A stretch of 64,000 nt of DNA from Ampullaceana balthica (Eukaryota > Mollusca > Gastropoda > Lymnaeidae), in the NCBI GenBank assembly GCA_944989445.1, contig CALYLW010000016.1:2134005-2198004 (forward strand), in the 5' to 3' direction. Position 1 is the first letter of the stretch. The number at the start of each line of letters is the position of its first letter. Position numbers and translations under genes: made by a program. Positions 59,331-64,000 of this stretch are shown one piece after another. The notes beneath the pieces were generated by a model, which saw only the letters and a list, made by a program, of their open reading frames with translations, was not told the DNA's origin and did no database searches.

Positions 59331-61400
59331 GAGTGTTACTTGTACAGTTGAGGTCCTCACTACAATAGAATTGTTTTGTGATAGGGAAGAGTTTGTCGTT
59401 ACTGTTGGATGGTGCTCTGTTCATTAAGTTTGGGGATAGAAGTAAAAATGTTTTTGTTTTTTTAAATATTTCTAATCATATTGTGCTTACTATGTGTATT
59501 TTGTGTATGTTGAATATACTGAAAGCCAGAGGCACTTCCTCGAGTTTATAATGTTTTATTTGATCTTTGTTTATTATGACTTTAAACAAAAAAATCCTTT
59601 TATATTTTATTGTAAAAATCTTAATGTTTCTAGGCTGGCAAATTTGGGGTTGTTTCATCAGATTATTCTATACAAAAACAATTATTATACTATTTTCAAA
59701 ATTTTAAGTTTTACCGCTTTATATTAACTTTTCAGGGTTCAATTTTATGTGTTTAAGCTCTTGTGTAAAGTTACTTATAACTTGGCAGTAATTTAATCCC
59801 ATGTCCAGCATGAGCTTGACCTGCTGGACATTGAAATCTTTCCGGCTGATGGCAACCCTTGGTACTCATGGAATTAAGTTGTACTTTATTTACAGACTTC
59901 TTTTTGTCAAGTTTTGTTTGTTAAGGAAGACTTTTTTTGCTGATGTCTTTGCCATTTTGTTAAGTCTTTTTCTGGCTTAACAATACCTGCTTCAGGCTTC
60001 AATAACATCTAGAGCATGACTGAACTCCCTAAAACATATTTTACACGTTTATAGATTTTATTTGATTTCCTTTATCAATAATAGTGTAAGTCTTCAAAAC
60101 AACTCCCTAATATATGACTTTCACAAACAGTTTCATAATAAGCACAATTTTTAGATTCTTTCGCAAAATTTTAACTCAACATAGCTTCACTTTTGCTATA
60201 GCCACGCACAATAGTCCACGTTAATGGCGTAATTATTATATCTTCACACCTTTCTAAAGAGCCATCTATTCCCCAACAGAGGACGCCAATACCAAAATGA
60301 ACATCTACATTCTATTACTTCCCTTAGCTTATCGTGGGAAAGCGCCCCTACAATCTAGATTGGGATGCTGTGTGAAATGGGGCAATTTCATGGATTGTAA
60401 GAGGAGAGGGTGCCGCATAGGAATGAAAAGGGGGTGGGTGGATCTGTTGGAGCGATGCAAATAAACCGACGGAAGCAAGCGTGTGCAGAAGTTTCTGAAT
60501 CTGTCGGAGTAATCTCACTTTCCAAATTTCCATGACGTCACTTTTAGCAGCAGGCCAATCAAAATGTTTTGCACTTTAAAACTAGCCCAACATGTTTTTA
60601 AAATGCTTCAATTTTGAGCATTTATTAATTTGATTTGATTTTATACATATTCAACCCCCTAGACTCGTGCCATCACACTTCGAGACACAATCTTTCTGAC
60701 CTAAGGTCTATGAGGTCATTTATATGCACCTTATAGGGTCATTGGGTCAATGCTGTTAGTGACAGCTATAATGGAAATGTTCGATAATGTTCCAGTCGAC
60801 CTTTCAAGGAAACATGTCTTTGGCTGTCAGACAGCACTTAGTAGAACTCATCAGATCTGTTAGCAACGCGAGTCACTGCACCAGTTAGTGGAACTTTTTG
60901 AACCAATTATTATTAATTGACCCTATGTTATAGAATGTTGTGTGCGTAGATGTATCTATTTATATTACCAATTTGTTGTTTTTTTTTAATTGAGACGTCT
61001 GAATTTGTACTGCAATCGGTTGTTATAGCACAGTTGTGAATATAACTTTTGTCTATGCCAGGGGTCTTCAGACAATTGAAGCAGGTCAACTTGTCACTGT
61101 CCCTCGGACACTCCTGGCGAAATGTTCTTAAGCGTTTTAAAGGATATTTTAACATGAATGATTCCTTTATAAAAGTCCTACATATGTGTCATGGCCAATG
61201 GTATAGGTAAAACAGTGGAATTTACTAGAGGGTTAACGATTTTATAAATATTAACTTACGAATGTTTTAAATGAATAAAAAAAATATTTTAAAAATAATT
61301 CTTGCATACGTATGGGCTTTGAGAAATGTAGTAGCGCTAGCTCATATCTCGTTATTAGATCACAAACGTGTTGGTGAATATACGTGTGCGCGTGTGTCTA
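59331..61400. other. Unique AT-rich sequence, no gene seen
   Basis: About 2 kb with several short frames lacking any recognisable family. Confidence 0.4.
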
Positions 61401-61402
61401 TT

Positions 61403-61403
<1 letters not shown>

Positions 61404-61462
<59 letters not shown>

Positions 61463-61470
61463 ATATATAT
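61404..61470. repeat. (TA)n microsatellite with TG-rich flank
   Basis: Nearly pure TATATA tract with a few interruptions, followed by TG-rich DNA to about 61540. The open frames with YIYIYI runs are artefacts. Confidence 0.93.
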
Positions 61471-63544
61471 ATCTCTGTTTGTGCATTTATGTGTGTGTAT
61501 GTGGTTGTGTGTCTGTCTGGCTGTATGTGCTTGTGTATGGGATGTTCTTTCCATTTAAGTGATCGTATTTACATTTCATTTTTTTAAAATTTCGCCATTA
61601 TATATATTCTTGTTATAGATCATTCTAATCTAGTCTAATTTAACGTTTCGATTTGATTAATGTTATTCAATATCTTTTCATTCTATAAATTTTGTCTCAC
61701 CTTTATTTAGTATAATCATCATTTCGAATTTATCAATATTTTTTTTAGAGATCAAATTTGTATATATCACTTTTGTATAGATCACATTTGTCGGTATCTT
61801 TGTGTCAATATCTAAAACGTTTAACATTTATGTACAAACAATTTTTTTCCTTCATCCATGGTTTCTTCCTTTCCACTCATATCTAAAACATAGACACGTT
61901 AACATAGATACGTTCCTACCTATCCTGTAATTTAGACACTTCTTTTTCCGGACCTGCCGTTGCATGAGTCACCTCTCTACTCACGGGCACCCGCGGCTTT
62001 AGCTTACGTTTGCCGACAGTCCCTTCCCCCACTCTATCAAATGTTAGGGTCTATTTGTATACAAGCAAGACCAGACAGCAACTTACGCCCGATACTCATG
62101 CTAATGGACAGAATCCCGAGCCTGGAAAGTTTATGTCAATTGGTTTTATTACAGCATGCTGATCAGTTGGCATGCTCTCTTGTTTTCAAATAGTTGCGGT
62201 ATAGGGAAACGCTGGTAAAGATTTTAAAAAATTGCTTTACCGGAAAATGTAGTAGGATTAGATCGGTATTGTTCTTTAAAGATGTACTATAACAAAATAT
62301 GGGGTAGGGCGTTCTTTAAGATTCACCTGCTATCAGACAATGCTTTATACTAAGGTAAAACAACAAAGCAATCATATAAATGTATATCTCCATTATAAGA
62401 AACAACTATTCCTAAAGTCTGTATTAGACGTTTTTAAAAAGTGCAGTATGGAAAAAAAAATTCGCTAATATAAAGCAGTTTTATTTTTTTATCTGTTGTA
62501 TTAGGGGGAAAATGTATCAGTAAAATATCATGTTCAGAAAGAGCTGTATTATTGGGGATGTGAATAATTAATAGCATAAGAAAAAATTGAAATTTAAAAT
62601 GTTAACACAATTTTATTATATTTTTAAAAGACATAACAAAAATGTTAGAGGCATTTATGTAACCAGGCCCTCTGAGAAAATTGATTGAATTTTTTAAAAA
62701 ATGATAGAATACGCCAAGAAGTTTGGCAACAACGCAGAGATATGAACTCCAACCCATGACATGACCCCGCCCCCCCCCCTTCCGATGGCATAGAGCGGTC
62801 GTTAACAGAACTTATTACTTTTCTAAATGAACGTGTAGTTGTACATAATGGCCGCGGCAAATGATTTATTACACATACTTCATGTTCAAACGTAACATGC
62901 TCATTGCTATTTGGAACTGAAACAAGAAGTTGGATCTTGTGTGTATGGGGTATATGTCTTATTTTATATCATGCTATATTTCTTACAGCATAATGAAAAT
63001 CGAATAAGGTAAAATTATATAGATAATGATCAGTAAATTTAATTACAATTACTATGACAATTGATTATGATAAAACATATTAATTAAAATGATACATATA
63101 TTATTTTCCATGAAATAATGAATTTAGGTTATGGAATACACACATGTCCTTTTTTATCAACGGGGAGCAGACTCTACATCATATTTAAGGAAGTGTGGTG
63201 AGTACTTTGGTAGCTTATAAGACCAATCAAAGATCGGGCGTGACACTATTAGGATGTCATTAGGAAAGTTTTGTTCACGATATTTCCTGGTCTGTACTCT
63301 CGACTCGGTCACCTTTTGTCTGTTGATGTCATGGATAGATGCGCCGTTCCGTGTAGATGAGCACAAGGAAGCTGGGTCTTTGGATGCTAGGAGTTATGCA
63401 TGTCATTGTAATATATTTTCTTAAACCTCCTATCTATAATTATAATAAAAGGCAGTTGTCTACCTGGTACTCGATAGCGATTGGTCCCCCCCAAACTCCT
63501 ACAGACTCCAACAATCAGTCACTAGCGGAGAAAAATTAAATCTC
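61471..63544. other. Mostly unique AT-rich sequence, no gene seen
   Basis: Frames of 60-77 codons are scattered without recognisable domains. Contains a CCCCGCCCCCCCCCC run near 62764-62778. Confidence 0.4.
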
Positions 63545-63630
63545 ATTTCACATTGAACAAATTTACGCGGATGTTCAAAACGAGTTATTTTGGGTTCAGT
63601 ATTTCTTCCAAGACTTTATTTTGAGCGGTG
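63545..63630. repeat. Dispersed copy of the palindrome-associated end
   Basis: TTGAACAAATTTACGCGGAT and CAAAACGAGTTATTTTGGGT match 32853-32930 and the inverse of about 15900-15975. Confidence 0.65.
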
Positions 63631-63734
63631 TGAGTTGTGATTTATAGTCACAAACTTTGTTTTTACGGGTTATTTATTATAACTATAACGTATAATATTT
63701 TACGTAATACACATGTATGGCCGGTCGAGACGGA

Positions 63735-63960
63735 GGGTCTTTCGACAAACCGCAGTGGTGGCGAGGTAGGGTCTCTCGACAGACCACGGTGTGGAGGGAG
63801 GAAGTAAGGTCTCTGGACAGAAGGGTGTGGCGGTGGTAGAGTATCTGGACAGACCACGGTGTGGGGGGAGAGGTAGGGTCTCTGGACAGACCTTGGTTGG
63901 GGGGGTAGGGTCTCTGGACAGACCTCGGTGTGGGGCTAGGTAGGGTCTCTTGACAAAGCC
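63735..63960 (+). repeat. Degenerate minisatellite, about 35-40 bp units (6 copies)
   Basis: Units share AGGGTCTCTGGACAGACC and CGGTGTGGGG with variable-length G/A-rich linkers. It approaches the window end, where the last unit decays. Confidence 0.85.
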
Positions 63961-64000
63961 TCTGGTTGAAACGACGACTGGTGACGTTTCATTTTGGAGT

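Noticed and set aside
61271..61587. Open frames with YIYIYI runs
   Set aside because: Translations of the TA microsatellite.
61960..62193. 77-residue frame in unique sequence
   Set aside because: No homologous motif, no supporting signals, and length expected by chance.

Overview
The window is eukaryotic, non-coding and unusually repeat-rich. I find no intact host protein-coding gene, no rRNA and no functional tRNA. It is AT-rich overall and carries decayed non-LTR retrotransposons, hAT DNA transposons, a GPY/F integrase tail followed by an OTU protease, a tRNA-derived SINE and at least eighteen distinct tandem-repeat families. This fits an invertebrate, most likely a mollusc (perhaps a gastropod). 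That assignment is inference from the style of the elements; no host gene confirms it. Nearly all long open frames are by-products of tandem repeats whose period is a multiple of three or that lack stop codons.

Positions 1-39145 form a macro-repeat with a period of about 17.5-19 kb. Anchor segments begin near 2006, 21028 and 38500, giving two complete copies and a truncated third. Each complete copy has the order: anchor, 56-bp minisatellite, LINE remnant, AT-rich spacer with a hAT insertion, a 48-bp minisatellite, a copy-specific insert, a second spacer with the same hAT target site empty, another 48-bp minisatellite, a conserved non-coding 'body', a 45-bp minisatellite and the next anchor. 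The 48-bp family occurs five times (1-2005, 12310-12896, 17250-18150, 28230-28615, 34135-34950).

The hAT insertions (5241-11856 and 23712-27844) share TIRs of the CAGYGRCGTAG type and an 8-bp TGGCACGC target-site duplication. The uninterrupted site occurs at 16928-16935 and 33751-33758. Inside, both hold minus-strand remnants of a hAT transposase and a nested tandem-repeat block with a TATG microsatellite. That microsatellite is 2.9 kb long in copy 1 and about four units in copy 2. Copy 2 also carries a 434-bp LINE fragment with its own target-site duplication.

The copy-specific insert of copy 1 (12897-16205) holds the GPY/F-OTU remnant and a 1.5-kb near-palindrome built from two inverted copies of the 5' part of a BED-finger hAT transposase gene. 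Copy 2 carries instead a body copy, AT-rich sequence, a SINE and the end of the same palindromic family in opposite orientation.

From about 39146 to 64000 the sequence is not part of the macro-repeat. It is mostly AT-rich non-coding DNA carrying many unrelated minisatellites with periods of 21, 22, 24, 26, 27, 31, 42 and 49 bp, several with higher-order structure (624-bp and 572-bp super-repeats in the 26-bp array). It also holds one 5'-truncated LINE 3' end (57145-57455) and a GC-rich insert of about 330 bp bounded by 12-bp direct repeats. No pathway or operon can be described: the window looks like a fast-evolving satellite and transposon-rich region.
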